Assembly (NCBI GenBank): GCA_018873225.1
Contig: JAEILZ010000001.1
Span: forward strand, 124,001 to 188,000
Length of the DNA: 64,000 nt
Direction: 5' to 3'
DNA from: [Phialemoniopsis] sp. UDSM-2020
Taxonomy: Eukaryota > Ascomycota > Sordariomycetes > Thyridiales > Thyridiaceae
Shown: positions 1 to 10,679 of the stretch, piece by piece
How the letters are laid out: each line of letters begins with the position of its first letter
Position numbering within the stretch: the first letter of the stretch is position 1
The notes under the pieces: model-generated
Database searches by the model: none
Told to the model about the DNA's origin: nothing
What the model saw: only the letters and a program-made list of their open reading frames with translations
Made by a program: the position numbers and the translations under genes

Positions 1-993
1 CCAAGGCTCTTGGTCAATGCACAAACCACACTTAAAGTTTGTGTCGAGCCTAAGCTTGATTTGGTATATATGTACGATCGATTCTCGATGGTTCTTTTGA
101 GGGATGGGGGCATCTATCATGGGCTTATGCATCTTGTGTGTTCACCAGCCAGCCTGCGCAGTCCAACCTACGTTTCCGACTCGAATGAACAGCTCGAAGT
201 TGCGAAACGGAAGATGCCTGGCATATGACCGACTTAATGCCGTCCTACCCAAGACACAGCCGCCTAGAGGATAGGACAGCAACTACTACGAAGGTGCACG
301 CCCACATTAGGCACGGAGTTAAGAATCTTGCAACACGCTTCCAAGTCCACGGAGGTGGGAACACGGCTGGAGAGATGTATTTCGAATCAGTAAGTCTAAC
401 TCAAAGTTCACGGACTAAGCGGCGGCGCCAACCGCCCTGCTAGCCCGCGAAGCGCGATCCCTCGCCGCCCCGCGACAGTTGGATAGTATTGCCCTGGGTC
501 CTGGCCATGGGGGCTGGGATGGTTCCTTAGGTGGCAACTTGCAAGACAGGCCACCTCGGGGCCGGGTTCGGCCGAGCTGGAGCGTGTGTGCTTTATGTTG
601 TCCCTCAAGCAAGCCATCATGTTATCACCGAAACTGGTCTCTATCTTCTCTCGTCCAACTCTTTAAATGAGAATGAATTTGGTAATATGGACGTGCTATC
701 AATAACGCATTGCTATGGATGGTGAGTCTACCAACAAGCTAGCTCTAACATGGACGGATTAGATGCATGAATGACAGTGGCAGCACATGGAAAACTCAAG
801 GGCACAATGATCCTTGTCTTTCCGTGCCATCTTACTGGGTCAAATGGCGTGCTCGCCGCCCCCCATCGGACATATCTCGCCGCTGCAGCTCCTTTGGGGT
901 TCTGGGCCCACCAGTGCAAGTCCTCGGCCTCCGGTGTATTACAAGCCTCCTCCAACTCTGAAAGTACTTGACGTGGGCATAGCGACCCATTCA
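1..993. other. Intergenic, no gene recognised
   Basis: Only short, overlapping open frames on both strands occur here, with no recognisable protein motif. It is the region downstream of the minus-strand regulator gene, and nothing in it can be supported as a gene. Confidence 0.5.
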
Positions 994-3411
994 TCAATGA
1001 TCCAACGAAGAACCATCACTTTCTCCAGATTCCAGAGAAAGCTTCTCATACTCCTTGATAACATAGTCCAGTATAGCCGTCTTCGGATCCTCGTGGATCC
1101 TGATGATGGGCATCACCCAGTTCGCCCGGGTGTGCCTAGCGATCAACTCCTCGTCCTCATCGGGGGTCTCCTTTACGTACGTCAGGAGCAAGTCGCGATC
1201 CTCTACCCTCATGCGGTTGCGCAAGACGTGGTAAGATACATGGCAGATATATGTGGACATCCCCTGCATGTGCAGGCCTTTGAGACACAGGATAAGGGTC
1301 GATTTGTAGACTTCTTGGAGTTCAGTGGGACAGTCCGTGAAGAGTTTCTCAAGGGTGGCACCGGTAAGGAATACGAGAAAGTTAACCATGAAAACATCAG
1401 AGTTCTCGAAGCTATGTCGTCGATAGTATATGCGAATCAGCGTCTCGAGATTGGCGTGTGCTTCTGAGATGACTTCTGACGGAGGTATGTCGGCGTATGG
1501 CTCTGGCAACTCGACATTAGATGCGATTTGCGATTGAGCCAACATAACAAGAGTTGTATAGTATTCCATGTGAACCTTGAGATGGCTCGGAAGCATGATC
1601 TTGGCGTGTGTCAGGGCTTCTGGGAGGCTATGAAACCAAGCGTCGAGCCGTGATCGAAACCAGAGAATCTGGTCTGCGCCCGGAGTGCTGTGATTTGTGT
1701 TTGAAGAGCCAAAGTACGCATGTGCCAGCTCGAACAGAATGAAGCGGAAATCCATCATTGCTTTCGTGTTCATCCCAAAGTGAGTAGGGACGAGAGACGT
1801 AGTGAGAGGATATCGCACCCAGACCTCTCCATACCAGGTTGGATATTCCGCAGGATCAGGCGGAAACACCGGCGGGGGCAGCTTGAGCAAAGGCTCACGA
1901 CGGAAGTAGAAGCTCTCCATGGAGTCCCAGCAGAACACAGCCCAAGCTGTAAACTCCCTTGCCCTCCGCATCTTGGCGCTTTTGATGCTGACCAAAGGTG
2001 AGAAAAGTTCCATGTCATGGGCCATCGCCACGGCTTGCAGCATATATAGCCTCCCCACTTTGTCCATTCCATCTCCATTATGGATGAAGTTGAATATCAA
2101 TGCTGCCTGGATAGCAGTGAGACTGCTGTGGCCCACTTGCAGTTCCCAGAGCCTCTTGGCCTCGGCCAGAAATTGGTAAGCTAGATTATGTGGAGTCCAA
2201 AACTTGGCTCTGTCTTCGATCTCGTTGTACGAGTGACAGGCCGTAGCCAGTACAGCGTTCACGAGCAACGGGGAGCAGAAGCGGTGGCGCCCGCTGGCCA
2301 TATCCTCAAGGAAGTAGTCCTTCTGAAACGGGAAGAATGTGGGATGCTGGTTGAGGAAGTAGGAGTGAAGGAGCTTCCTCAGAAGCTGGTCGTCGTGTAT
2401 GACGGTTGTCCATCCATTCGTGGTGACGCTCCAGAGATTTGGATCTACTATCTCTGCCGCGGAGTAGGGAGTGAGGTACGGAGCCTGCTCTGCGCGATAT
2501 ATGCTTGCAGCTTGCGCAATGCCTTGTAGGCGAGTCCCCCCGGACGTTATGTCGGTTGTCGCTGGGTCATAGAACAAAGCTCGAAGGTAAGGGTTGTGCT
2601 TGTCCTTGAGGAAGGAGGGGAATTCAGAGAGATTTGGGAATTCGTAATGTCGTCTGACTTCAGGAACGAGGGAAAGTTGCAACAAGAGGCTACCGGCCTT
2701 GACTTGGCGGACAATATCCGAGATGTCATCACCCTGCCTCGCCCGGTTGAGGATTTCTAGACTTTCACTGTCACTCATAGACTTGAGCAAATTGAAAAGT
2801 TCTGCGTACAGCTCCGGGTCCCCAGTGCGCTTCCGCTTACGGCCTTCTGCCGGTCGTGGGGCGTCATTTGAGGGGCTACGTGAGTCTTCAGATGGCTCCG
2901 ACAGCTGCCCCGTACTGAGGTCGTGCGCGATGTCGCTGAGATCATCAGATTTGCGAATTCGCTGCAGAACGGCCGAGGCATCGGCTATGGTGCTAGACTT
3001 GAGGGTTCGAAACAGCTGCTCCAAGGTATCATATGACCCACGAAGCTCGTCGAGCTCAGCTTTGGTTTCCAGATAGGTGCGCTGCAGGGCGGACTGTCTT
3101 GTCTCGTCCGGATTATTGACATACTCGCATTCCTGATCTCGGGCGCTACAGTGGCCACACCTTGGCCGGGCGCCGTCGCACTAAGCATGTCGATCCATGT
3201 TAATTGAGAGTGCGCTCCACAAGAGTCTGACGGGTGATCGAATCACCTTTGCTTTACGTCGTCTGCAACTCTGGCAAGCGGCGGTGATGTTTTTCCTCTT
3301 GGGCGGCTCCACGCGGCGGCGAGACACCAGCGTTGATGGGGGCGGCGGGACCTCAAGCGAAGGTTTGGGCAGGATCGCTCGGAGCGACGGGTTCGTGGAG
3401 GGCGAGGTCAT
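994..3411 (-). CDS. Zn2Cys6 fungal-specific transcription factor
   Basis: Two exons (3411-3247 and 3180-994) joined over a 66-nt intron give about 783 aa. The zinc cluster is C46-x2-C49-x6-C56-x6-C63-x2-C66-x6-C73, the canonical Gal4-type DNA-binding domain, preceded by basic residues. The intron falls inside the cluster, between C49 and C56, so splicing is needed for DNA binding. A heptad-like linker follows, then a long helical C-terminal part with the character of the fungal-specific TF domain, ending in an acidic tail. It sits at the edge of the triterpenoid gene group and is divergent from the esterase gene, so it is a candidate pathway-specific regulator. That role is inferred from position only. 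The start was taken at the first Met of the exon encoding the zinc cluster. Confidence 0.9.
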
Positions 3412-4237
3412 CGTGGATCGTGGCCATTGATGCTAGTAGCCTCCAGGTGCAGGTGGGCACTAACAATCAAAGAGTTCCAAGCGCGTGTTTGACGGCGGTG
3501 TGTGGTTGGCTTTACTACCAAAAAAAAGCAAGTGTCCGGATCCCGGAGCCAAGCCCGCGCGTAACGTCATTGGCTGGCAAGCGCTTTACGTCACTGTCTC
3601 ATCACAACCACAAAAGTTGGTCGTCACTTCCAATGAAAGATTTAATTGTACTCTTCTTCTGAATACCTACTTAGGTAAAGTACCTAGGTATCTTGGACCT
3701 GGCTGTCAGCCTATTGCAACGACACAACTCACCTCGCACTCCACACCCGTCGCTGCTCATCTGTGGCACATGGGCCTTTTGTTGTTTCGGAACGACGCGT
3801 CAGTCGGAACTACCAGATCCTGCCCCCTTTGGAACCGAGAGCGCAAAGTTGAATCTCGATTGAGAACATGTGAGAGAAAAACAACAGGATTACTGGCTTC
3901 AATCTTCGTGTTGTTGCTCAGTTTTGTGTACGGGCTCAGATTGACCTATCACGAAATAAACTGGAACTGGTTCTGTTGAAGTCTGTAGAGCCGCTAGCGT
4001 TGGAACACCGTAGTTATCGCACAAGACAGCACTTAAAGAGAATCAGAACTGTTAGCATGGCCACGATTAAACATGCTTAGATCCTTCCAGGTTGATGAGT
4101 TGGGATCCAGCCCAGCGTCAGCCCTAAACCCACTTGAGCCAAGCCTGTGCCCAACACTTTTCTCTGAACCCACTAGCTTTCACTTTCTTTCAACATTCAA
4201 CTTGCCTCATGAGTTGAGCTTTCAAGTTGCAGCAACA
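3412..4237. promoter_or_regulatory. Divergent promoter region, regulator / esterase
   Basis: About 0.8 kb separates the diverging regulator and esterase genes. Two ACGTCA motifs (3564-3569 and 3588-3593), CRE/bZIP half-site-like, lie 24 bp apart in the same orientation. They are short enough to occur by chance. An open frame at 3485-3979 has no recognisable motif and I do not call it a gene. Confidence 0.35.
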
Positions 4238-5275
4238 ATGTCCGATACTCTGGTTGCTCTCAGCCAAGAGAGCCCTCCCGAGGTGCTTAAGGTCCTCCTC
4301 CCATTTCCTCATCGACTGGACTGCTTCATCAAACTCTGGTTGTTTAAGATTATAGCAACTGTTGTCCTAGCTTTTCACAGATTCCGGCATCCCCCACCAC
4401 CTTCCCTTCGGCCCACGCTCACAAAGCGTTATCCATGCCGCCCAGCTCTGGAGTCTCGGATATTCTATCCTCCGGGTTACAAGCCCGGGGACCTGCTTCC
4501 GCTGTATTTTGATATTCACGGAGGCGGATTCGCGCTCGGTGATCCGCAATTCGACGATGAGTTCTGCATCATGTGGGCTAAGAGGACTGGTATGCTGGTC
4601 GTCTCTCTCGACTACTCCAAGGCGCCTTTGCATCCATTTCCCGTTGCAGTGCATGACATAGCCGCGCTAGCCAATGCCGTACTAGACGACTCTAGTCTGC
4701 CCATCGACAAGAGCAAAGTCGCCATCGGGGGCTTCAGTGCAGGCGGGAATCTCGCCTTATGTGCAAGCCAGCTACCGGGTCTGAAAGGCACAATCAAGGC
4801 AGCTATCATCTATTTCCCTATCGTAGACTGGGGCCACTCTCAAGCTGAAAAGCTGAGGCGACGCCCTTACAAGAACGGCCCCAAAGACAGGATGGAGAAA
4901 TCGAGCTATTGGTTCGATTGGGCGTACGTTTGTCCAGGTCAAAACCGATGCGATCCTCTGCTCAGCCCTTACTATGCCAAAAAGGAAGATTTACCGCCTT
5001 CGATCTACATGATTGCAGCGGAATGGGACCTATTGAGGCTCGAGGTTCAAAAGATGATCCATGAGCTTGCTGGCCTGGACGGGTTGAACGACGCGAGAGA
5101 GGCATTCGAGGAAGGACCTTACAAGTGGACACTGGCGAAGGGTTGTACGCATAACTTCACGCATCACTTTGGACGTTCGCCCGAGGAAAAGGAGAGAAGG
5201 GAGGCAAAGTGCACGCCTATCTATGATGAAGGCGTCAAGTTCCTGGGGAAGGCGTTAGCAGGGGAACATGATTGA
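4238..5275 (+). CDS. Alpha/beta hydrolase, HGGG-type esterase/lipase
   Basis: The 345-aa intronless product belongs to the hormone-sensitive-lipase-like alpha/beta hydrolase fold (alpha/beta hydrolase-3 group). The oxyanion-hole motif HGGG is at 94-97, the nucleophile Ser167 lies in GFSAG, the acid is Asp264 in AEWD, and the His is His305 in GCTH. A hydrophobic segment at 31-46 could anchor it to a membrane. The frame is open further upstream (to 4073), but the Met at 4238 has a good fungal start context (caacaatg) and begins at family-like sequence, so I chose it. It converges on the cyclase gene 213 bp away and diverges from the regulator. In a triterpenoid cluster it could remove acyl groups from intermediates, but this is inference. 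Confidence 0.88.
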   Translation: MSDTLVALSQESPPEVLKVLLPFPHRLDCFIKLWLFKIIATVVLAFHRFRHPPPPSLRPTLTKRYPCRPALESRIFYPPGYKPGDLLPLYFDIHGGGFALGDPQFDDEFCIMWAKRTGMLVVSLDYSKAPLHPFPVAVHDIAALANAVLDDSSLPIDKSKVAIGGFSAGGNLALCASQLPGLKGTIKAAIIYFPIVDWGHSQAEKLRRRPYKNGPKDRMEKSSYWFDWAYVCPGQNRCDPLLSPYYAKKEDLPPSIYMIAAEWDLLRLEVQKMIHELAGLDGLNDAREAFEEGPYKWTLAKGCTHNFTHHFGRSPEEKERREAKCTPIYDEGVKFLGKALAGEHD

Positions 5276-5488
5276 GCCACACTTGTTTGCAAGTTGATCA
5301 CGACTCAAGGTCGCGAACTAATTAGAAAACATAGAAAGAACCGAATGCGCTCAATAGACAGAATTACATTTCAACAGCCTGGTAAATCTAGAGGTTCTTC
5401 ATAACCTTCCTCCAGCCGCAGTCTGACTGCTCCGCCTTGTGACTCCAGACTCCGGGAAATTCAAAATGAAACCCTCGTTCAGTCTAGT

Positions 5489-7594
5489 CTATCTGTTGTA
5501 CAGCGACATATAATACGCGGAGATTGACTGCTTAGTCTGAACCTTGCTGAGATACCTTCCCAAGGCCATGATGGGAAAGTAATGACGGTAGTAATCGTAT
5601 TCAAGGCACAAATGCCCTGGAAACCCCGTTGCGGTGAAATGTGAAGAGGCGGGCCAGGTCGCCTTGGTGTCGTCCAACTTTACCTGGTTCACAATCAACC
5701 ATTGCACACCTCTCTCGATGCTCTTGTTGTCAGCATGCAGGTAAGGTAGAAGCGCCATGATTGCCCATGCTGTCTGAGCTGCATTCGAAGGGCTGCCTGA
5801 GCCGGCAAGTCGTTCATCTCTGTACGACTCCGAAGTCTCTCCCCATCCACCATCGGTGTTCTGACAGGATTGTATCCATTTGACCGCCGTGAAGAGGGCA
5901 TTCTGTAAGACTTTGTCTCTTCCATCGTGGTAATAGTGCAGGCCGCTAAGCACGTTGCTTGTGCCGTAGATGTAGTTCACGCCCCACCGCCCGTACCAGC
6001 CTCCCCATGATTTTTGCTCCCGGAGCAGGTATCGCAATGCACGACTAGCAGAGAGTCGAACCTCTGAGGCGAGCTCATGCTGTCCCTTTTCAACAGGATG
6101 CTTGTCTTGCTGTGTGAGAATCATGCCCCAACATTCGAGGATGCGGCCTGTCACATCAGGCGTGCTCAGGTCACACAAGCTGTCCATGTCACTGAATGGG
6201 ATCTTGTTGAGAAATTGCTTGTCGTTGTCAACGTCGAATGCACCCCATCCACCATCTCGATTCTGCATGCCGATGATCCACTTGATCGCTCTCCGTACAG
6301 GATCGGTTGCTAGCTGTGAAGGATCTGACTTCAGGAGTGCCAGGATAACAGCACAACTGTCGTCCACGTCGGGGTATTTGGTGTTGAAGTCTTCAAAACA
6401 CCAACCCCCAGGTTGCAAGTGCGGCCTGAGAACTCGCCAATCCCCTTTGATACTGGACACCTCCTTGCTCAAAACCCAGTCCATGGCTTTGCCTAGCGCC
6501 GTAGCAGTGGTATTTGAGCGCAAGCCGGAGTCGTTCAATGCGATGCCCATCAAGACAGTGTCCCAGACCTGTGAGACCGTGACTTGGACCCGGATCCCTT
6601 GCCGGTCTTGAATGATAAAACTTCTCAGACCTTCCAATGCTTTTCGCATCACAGGATGGTCTGTGCTGTAGCCCTCGAGTGAGAGAGCCCAGATGTTGTT
6701 GTGCTGCGGTGGCCAGTAGCCCGCCCACTCGCCCGACTCTTCCTGGTGATCCAAGATCCACTCAATGATCTTTCGTCTGGCAGTGCCCCGGACGGGGGAA
6801 TTGAAGTATCGACCGAGAGTAGAGAGAGCGCTGTCACCGACAGAAAAGACGAGACCGGCCACATCACCCTTCGCGATATGCTCCCAAAAGGGCTTTGTGT
6901 AGGGGAATTTGCGTGGAATAGAGTCCACCCAGAGCTCATCAAGGAATGGGTTGTTGGGTACGGCGCCAAGGCCGTTTGGGAGGGCGTAAACTGGCTCGTG
7001 ATGCCTTATCAGAAGAAGTGGAACGCAAGTTGCTCGCGCCCAGGATGCCATGTGATAGATGTTGATGGGTATCGCTGTGGGAAGCAGGATGAGCTCTGGT
7101 GGGAGAGACGGCAGTGCATTCCAGGGTATCAGTCCGTACGATGCGAGGAAGACGCGTGTAAACATGCGGCATGCTGGCAGACCGCCCAGCTTTATGATGA
7201 CATCTCGGGCTGTTGTCATTCGTGTGTCCTGGGCTGAAACACCCAGAATCTTGAGGGCAAGATACGTCTCCGTGGTAGTGGAGATACCTCCAGGGCATCC
7301 GGGCCCAAGACCCCACGATCCATCAGAGTTTTGTTGAGACAACATCCATTGTGTCAAGCCCCGGATCTCATCATGATCGAAATCGAGACCCAGCTGGTGC
7401 CGCAGAAAGACAAGTTGTGCTGTGAAAGTTGTATTGGAAAGGACCTCTCCACACCAAGAACCGTTCTCGTTTTGAAGAGCGTGAGATTGATCCACTGCAT
7501 GATGCAGAGCTTCTCTGACTCGATCGATCATATTTGTGTGAGAACCAGAATGAATATGGGTTCGCCCAGAGAATGTCGTCCTCCTAGACGGCAC
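5489..7594 (-). CDS. Class II triterpene cyclase, squalene-hopene cyclase type
   Basis: The uninterrupted 701-aa frame is the full length of a squalene-hopene/oxidosqualene cyclase. The DxDD catalytic acid motif is at 409-412 (DVDD), as in squalene-hopene cyclases. Oxidosqualene cyclases such as lanosterol synthase have a DCTAE-type motif instead. QW-type repeats that brace the double alpha-barrel occur throughout, for example at about 88-95, 284-290, 395-400 and 444-451, with another QNTDGGWG near the C-terminus. The family protonates squalene (or an epoxide) at a terminal double bond and closes a polycyclic triterpene at the membrane surface. Bacterial members make hopanoids, and fungal members are known from secondary pathways making hopane-type or onoceroid triterpenoids. 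It is divergent from a P450 gene across an 0.8-kb promoter. The exact substrate and product cannot be read from sequence. Confidence 0.93.
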   Translation of the reverse strand: MPSRRTTFSGRTHIHSGSHTNMIDRVREALHHAVDQSHALQNENGSWCGEVLSNTTFTAQLVFLRHQLGLDFDHDEIRGLTQWMLSQQNSDGSWGLGPGCPGGISTTTETYLALKILGVSAQDTRMTTARDVIIKLGGLPACRMFTRVFLASYGLIPWNALPSLPPELILLPTAIPINIYHMASWARATCVPLLLIRHHEPVYALPNGLGAVPNNPFLDELWVDSIPRKFPYTKPFWEHIAKGDVAGLVFSVGDSALSTLGRYFNSPVRGTARRKIIEWILDHQEESGEWAGYWPPQHNNIWALSLEGYSTDHPVMRKALEGLRSFIIQDRQGIRVQVTVSQVWDTVLMGIALNDSGLRSNTTATALGKAMDWVLSKEVSSIKGDWRVLRPHLQPGGWCFEDFNTKYPDVDDSCAVILALLKSDPSQLATDPVRRAIKWIIGMQNRDGGWGAFDVDNDKQFLNKIPFSDMDSLCDLSTPDVTGRILECWGMILTQQDKHPVEKGQHELASEVRLSASRALRYLLREQKSWGGWYGRWGVNYIYGTSNVLSGLHYYHDGRDKVLQNALFTAVKWIQSCQNTDGGWGETSESYRDERLAGSGSPSNAAQTAWAIMALLPYLHADNKSIERGVQWLIVNQVKLDDTKATWPASSHFTATGFPGHLCLEYDYYRHYFPIMALGRYLSKVQTKQSISAYYMSLYNR

Positions 7595-8413
7595 CGGGGT
7601 CTTGTCCTTTCCTGGGAAGCCAAATAGTATTACAGAATTTGTGAGCTGGTCAAGGAATGATTCGAGATGGATAAGTTACGATCAGTGCAGTGAAGATATT
7701 CGGTCTCCAGTGGGTCTCTTCCTCTTGGGACGGATAAATCGAGGCATTGGCCTTATTCTTTTCACGCTATGAAAAGTACTGTATGATGCAGCATGTTGAC
7801 CAATTGCAAATCCCTGGTCTTCTAAAAGGGGACTGAAAACTGCCTGTATGGGTGTCAAGTGCCATACAGGGCTGCAAGGAAGACATATTGGCATATCAGC
7901 ACAGCACAAGTGATGCCATGAGCTAGCAGACGGATACAACATGGCTATCTTTAGCGAGGCAGCTCAAACGTGCGAAGGATCAAGGATTTGATTGCGCACG
8001 TAGTTGACCTTGTCACCTTCCAACTTGTAGTGATTTTCATGCTCAAAGGGAGATTGCAGTAACCTGTTGCCGCTAATTTTCGCCTTGGACACATCGGATA
8101 TACGAAGAAGGAATGGATTCGCCGTCTCGAAATTGTTATTTTTAAAGACCGGGTCCAGGCGACGGGTAACATGGGGTGTTGGACAGGGGCTCATGTAAAT
8201 GCTACCAGTCTCGCCACGCATTTGCACCCAACCCTGCTCGCACGAGTCCCCTCAGCCGAATCATGTAATTGATATTGGACGAACCTTATCCTCCTGGGAT
8301 GAAATCCATATATATCCTCAAGAAAGGGTGTATCTTGTCTTTTAGAGGATAGACGCATAACCTTGTTCTTCATACTCAACATCACTTGCATTTCTTTTCA
8401 GTCGGGCGAGACC
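7595..8413. promoter_or_regulatory. Shared divergent promoter, cyclase / P450
   Basis: The 819-bp gap between the start codons of the cyclase and the CYP7/8-like P450 is arranged for co-expression. A TATA-like ATATATA at 8308-8314 lies 100 bp upstream of the P450 start. I saw no convincing regulator palindrome. Confidence 0.45.
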
Positions 8414-9955
8414 ATGACTCTCGCCGTCCAGCTCATTGGCTGCTCTGCAGTACTTTTCCTTTTCTTCACACTCATTCGCAACACCTTGTTATCAAAGAAG
8501 GGCGACGAGGAGTACCCCGAGCCACCGACGGTACGCGTTCGTCTCTGGGATCTCTGGGTCCATGGCACACATATCTTGGACAATGTTGCCAAGGAGAATA
8601 TGAATAAGTGCCCACACGGCATCATGACAGTCAAGCTCCTCTGGTGGAAGATCTATCTCGTAAACAATCCCGAGACCACCCTTGCGATACAGGCACGAAA
8701 CAAGCACACTGGCCTTGGCTGGGTGTCAATTCTTGTCATGGGCACTATGGGTGGCCAGCCCGCTCATGCAATGAAGCGACTGTTCCAGGGCGTGGATATG
8801 GGCGAGGTTGGTAACGGCGTTGGCTTCGTGCACGAGTACCACAAAGTCGAGCTGCGAACAATGTCGCTCGGTAATTCCCTAGACAGCATGAAGCGCGACT
8901 TTGGCGCTGCTTTCGAGCCGGTATGGCAGTCGCTCCGAACTTCTGTCGCCAAAGGCAACACCGAGGTCGACATGTGGATGTGGTACAAGATGGCCATCAC
9001 TATCGCAGTCGGCCGCGCTGTATGGGGCAGCCAAAGCCCGTACACCACGAACCCGGAACTCTGGAAGGACTTTTGGACCTTCAACAGCAGCTTCCAGATT
9101 ATCAAGTACAACCTCCCGTGGCTGTTCTGCCCCAGAGGCGCATCGGCTCGTGAGCGAGTCGTCGACGCCTTTGTCGAGTTTGCTGAGCAAGGCGGTTTTG
9201 AACACGCCAGCGACCTTGCCAAGGCTCGCTACAAGGTTCTGGAAAAGACGGGCCTAGGACCGAGAGAGGTGGCACGCATGTCAATGCCGCAGGGCGTTGG
9301 TCAGTTCGACAATGCGGCCACTGCCTCCTTCGCGTTGCTGTCCTACATCCTACACACACCAGGTCTTCTCGAACGGATCAGAGCGGAGCTGGAACCTCTG
9401 ACCGAGACAGATCACCGCGGCAGAAAGACCATTCAGGTTGTACGCATCGGAGACGAATGCCCCCTACTCATCTCTACATTTCACGAGGTTATCCGTCTCA
9501 TCGCTGTTGGAGTCACGATGCGGCGCGTCGAGTCCGATTACCCCCTGACAATCAAGTCAAGCGGAACGACTTACCTCTTGAAACAGGGAAACTTCATTTG
9601 GGGATCTGGAAACGCGATTCACACGTCTTCCAAGTATTACAAGGACCCGTTGAAGTTCATCCCCGAGCGATTCCTCGGTGTCAAGTATCCCGAGACCGAG
9701 ATCCCCGACATCTACCGTGCTTTCGGCGGCGGTGGCAACATTTGCCTAGGTCGTCACTTGGCTCGGACCATTGTACCCGGTGCGGTGGGCTCGTTGCTAA
9801 TATCTCACGACTTTGAGCCATGGAGAGGCAAGGACTTATGCATCCAGAAACGCGAGGATCTTCTGCTCGGTCACGCAACCCCGAACCCATTTGGCAATAC
9901 CATGGCTGTGCTTAGACCTAGGGCAGATTCCGGAGATCTCTCAGTCTCACAATGA
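8414..9955 (+). CDS. Cytochrome P450, CYP7/CYP8-like
   Basis: The 513-aa intronless product has an N-terminal membrane anchor at about 4-22, the K-helix ExxR at about 358-361 (EVIR), a PERF-type segment (IPERF), and a heme-ligand loop FGGGGNICLG with Cys at about 444. The I-helix reads QFDNAATASF and lacks the usual AGxD/ET acid-Thr pair. This resembles CYP7/CYP8-type enzymes (sterol 7-alpha-hydroxylase, prostacyclin synthase), which carry Asn-containing I-helices. Fungal relatives of this kind occur in triterpene and steroid pathways. The Met at 8414 (ACCATGA context) was preferred over the in-frame Met at 8363 because it directly precedes the membrane anchor. It diverges from the cyclase, so oxidation of the cyclised triterpene is the likely role (inference). 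Confidence 0.92.
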   Translation: MTLAVQLIGCSAVLFLFFTLIRNTLLSKKGDEEYPEPPTVRVRLWDLWVHGTHILDNVAKENMNKCPHGIMTVKLLWWKIYLVNNPETTLAIQARNKHTGLGWVSILVMGTMGGQPAHAMKRLFQGVDMGEVGNGVGFVHEYHKVELRTMSLGNSLDSMKRDFGAAFEPVWQSLRTSVAKGNTEVDMWMWYKMAITIAVGRAVWGSQSPYTTNPELWKDFWTFNSSFQIIKYNLPWLFCPRGASARERVVDAFVEFAEQGGFEHASDLAKARYKVLEKTGLGPREVARMSMPQGVGQFDNAATASFALLSYILHTPGLLERIRAELEPLTETDHRGRKTIQVVRIGDECPLLISTFHEVIRLIAVGVTMRRVESDYPLTIKSSGTTYLLKQGNFIWGSGNAIHTSSKYYKDPLKFIPERFLGVKYPETEIPDIYRAFGGGGNICLGRHLARTIVPGAVGSLLISHDFEPWRGKDLCIQKREDLLLGHATPNPFGNTMAVLRPRADSGDLSVSQ

Positions 9956-10679
9956 AGCTTTTACATTAGAGATAGATTGTAGGATAGACCAATCATTCCC
10001 TTTACCCGCCTTTTCTGGACATGTGCATCAGTCTCAGGTGTGGATGCCTCTGTAACATTCTAAGTACTAGATTCCGCGATTGGTGCAGGCAAGGTTGTCA
10101 TGCTGTTTGGCTTTGTACTTGCTGATACTGATCTGCGTTGGGAAGAGGTCCATGCCGCAAACCTGCACGCAATAGCTCTATTTTTGAGCGAGTGAGCGGA
10201 TCACTCATTCCGGTTTGTCAAGTGCCCTTGATGACATATCGGGTCTTAAAAATACCCGTTTGTGACTTCGAGGGGTGACAATTGTCACTTCAAAACTTGC
10301 CATTCCTAAAGAAGAAAATCGCGGAAATACTCGCGTGTTACTCGCTGTGCAATCATATATTCGCCTTGGTGCAAGTGGCTGCCCCTGTAGGGTGGGCGGC
10401 AGACCCCTGCTTCAAACCCCGAATCCTTCACGGCCCTCCTTTCCAGGACCCTGGGATGGCCTAGCAAGGTATGGTCCTTTGGTATGCACCAAATGGTACT
10501 TTTGATTCGAAGCCGGCGGGGAGCTCGAATTGTTTTATGTCTGCTGTCGTACACTGACGCACGCACGTCAACTGTGCGTTCACTCGAGCACCATTTCTTC
10601 TCGCTTTGGAGCAACATTGAGAATCCATCCTCCCCTTCCCTGCTGCGAAATTTAGATTACTCCCAGAACAACAGCTACC
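9956..10679. other. Intergenic between P450 and EXPERA gene
   Basis: This carries the 3' end of the P450 transcript and the promoter of the EXPERA gene. It contains an imperfect GAGTGA/TCACTC dyad near 10190-10207, a perfect palindrome listed separately, and one ACGTCA motif at 10565-10570, about 115 bp before the EXPERA start. Confidence 0.4.
10275..10288. promoter_or_regulatory. Perfect 14-bp palindrome, possible regulator site
   Basis: GTGACAATTGTCAC is perfectly self-complementary. It lies about 390 bp upstream of the EXPERA gene and 320 bp downstream of the first P450. It has the form of a dimeric DNA-binding site, but no matching copy was seen in the other cluster promoters, so a regulatory role is speculative. 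Confidence 0.25.

Noticed and set aside
814..1467. 217-codon plus-strand open frame at left edge
   Set aside because: Mostly antisense to the C-terminal coding part of the Zn2Cys6 regulator.
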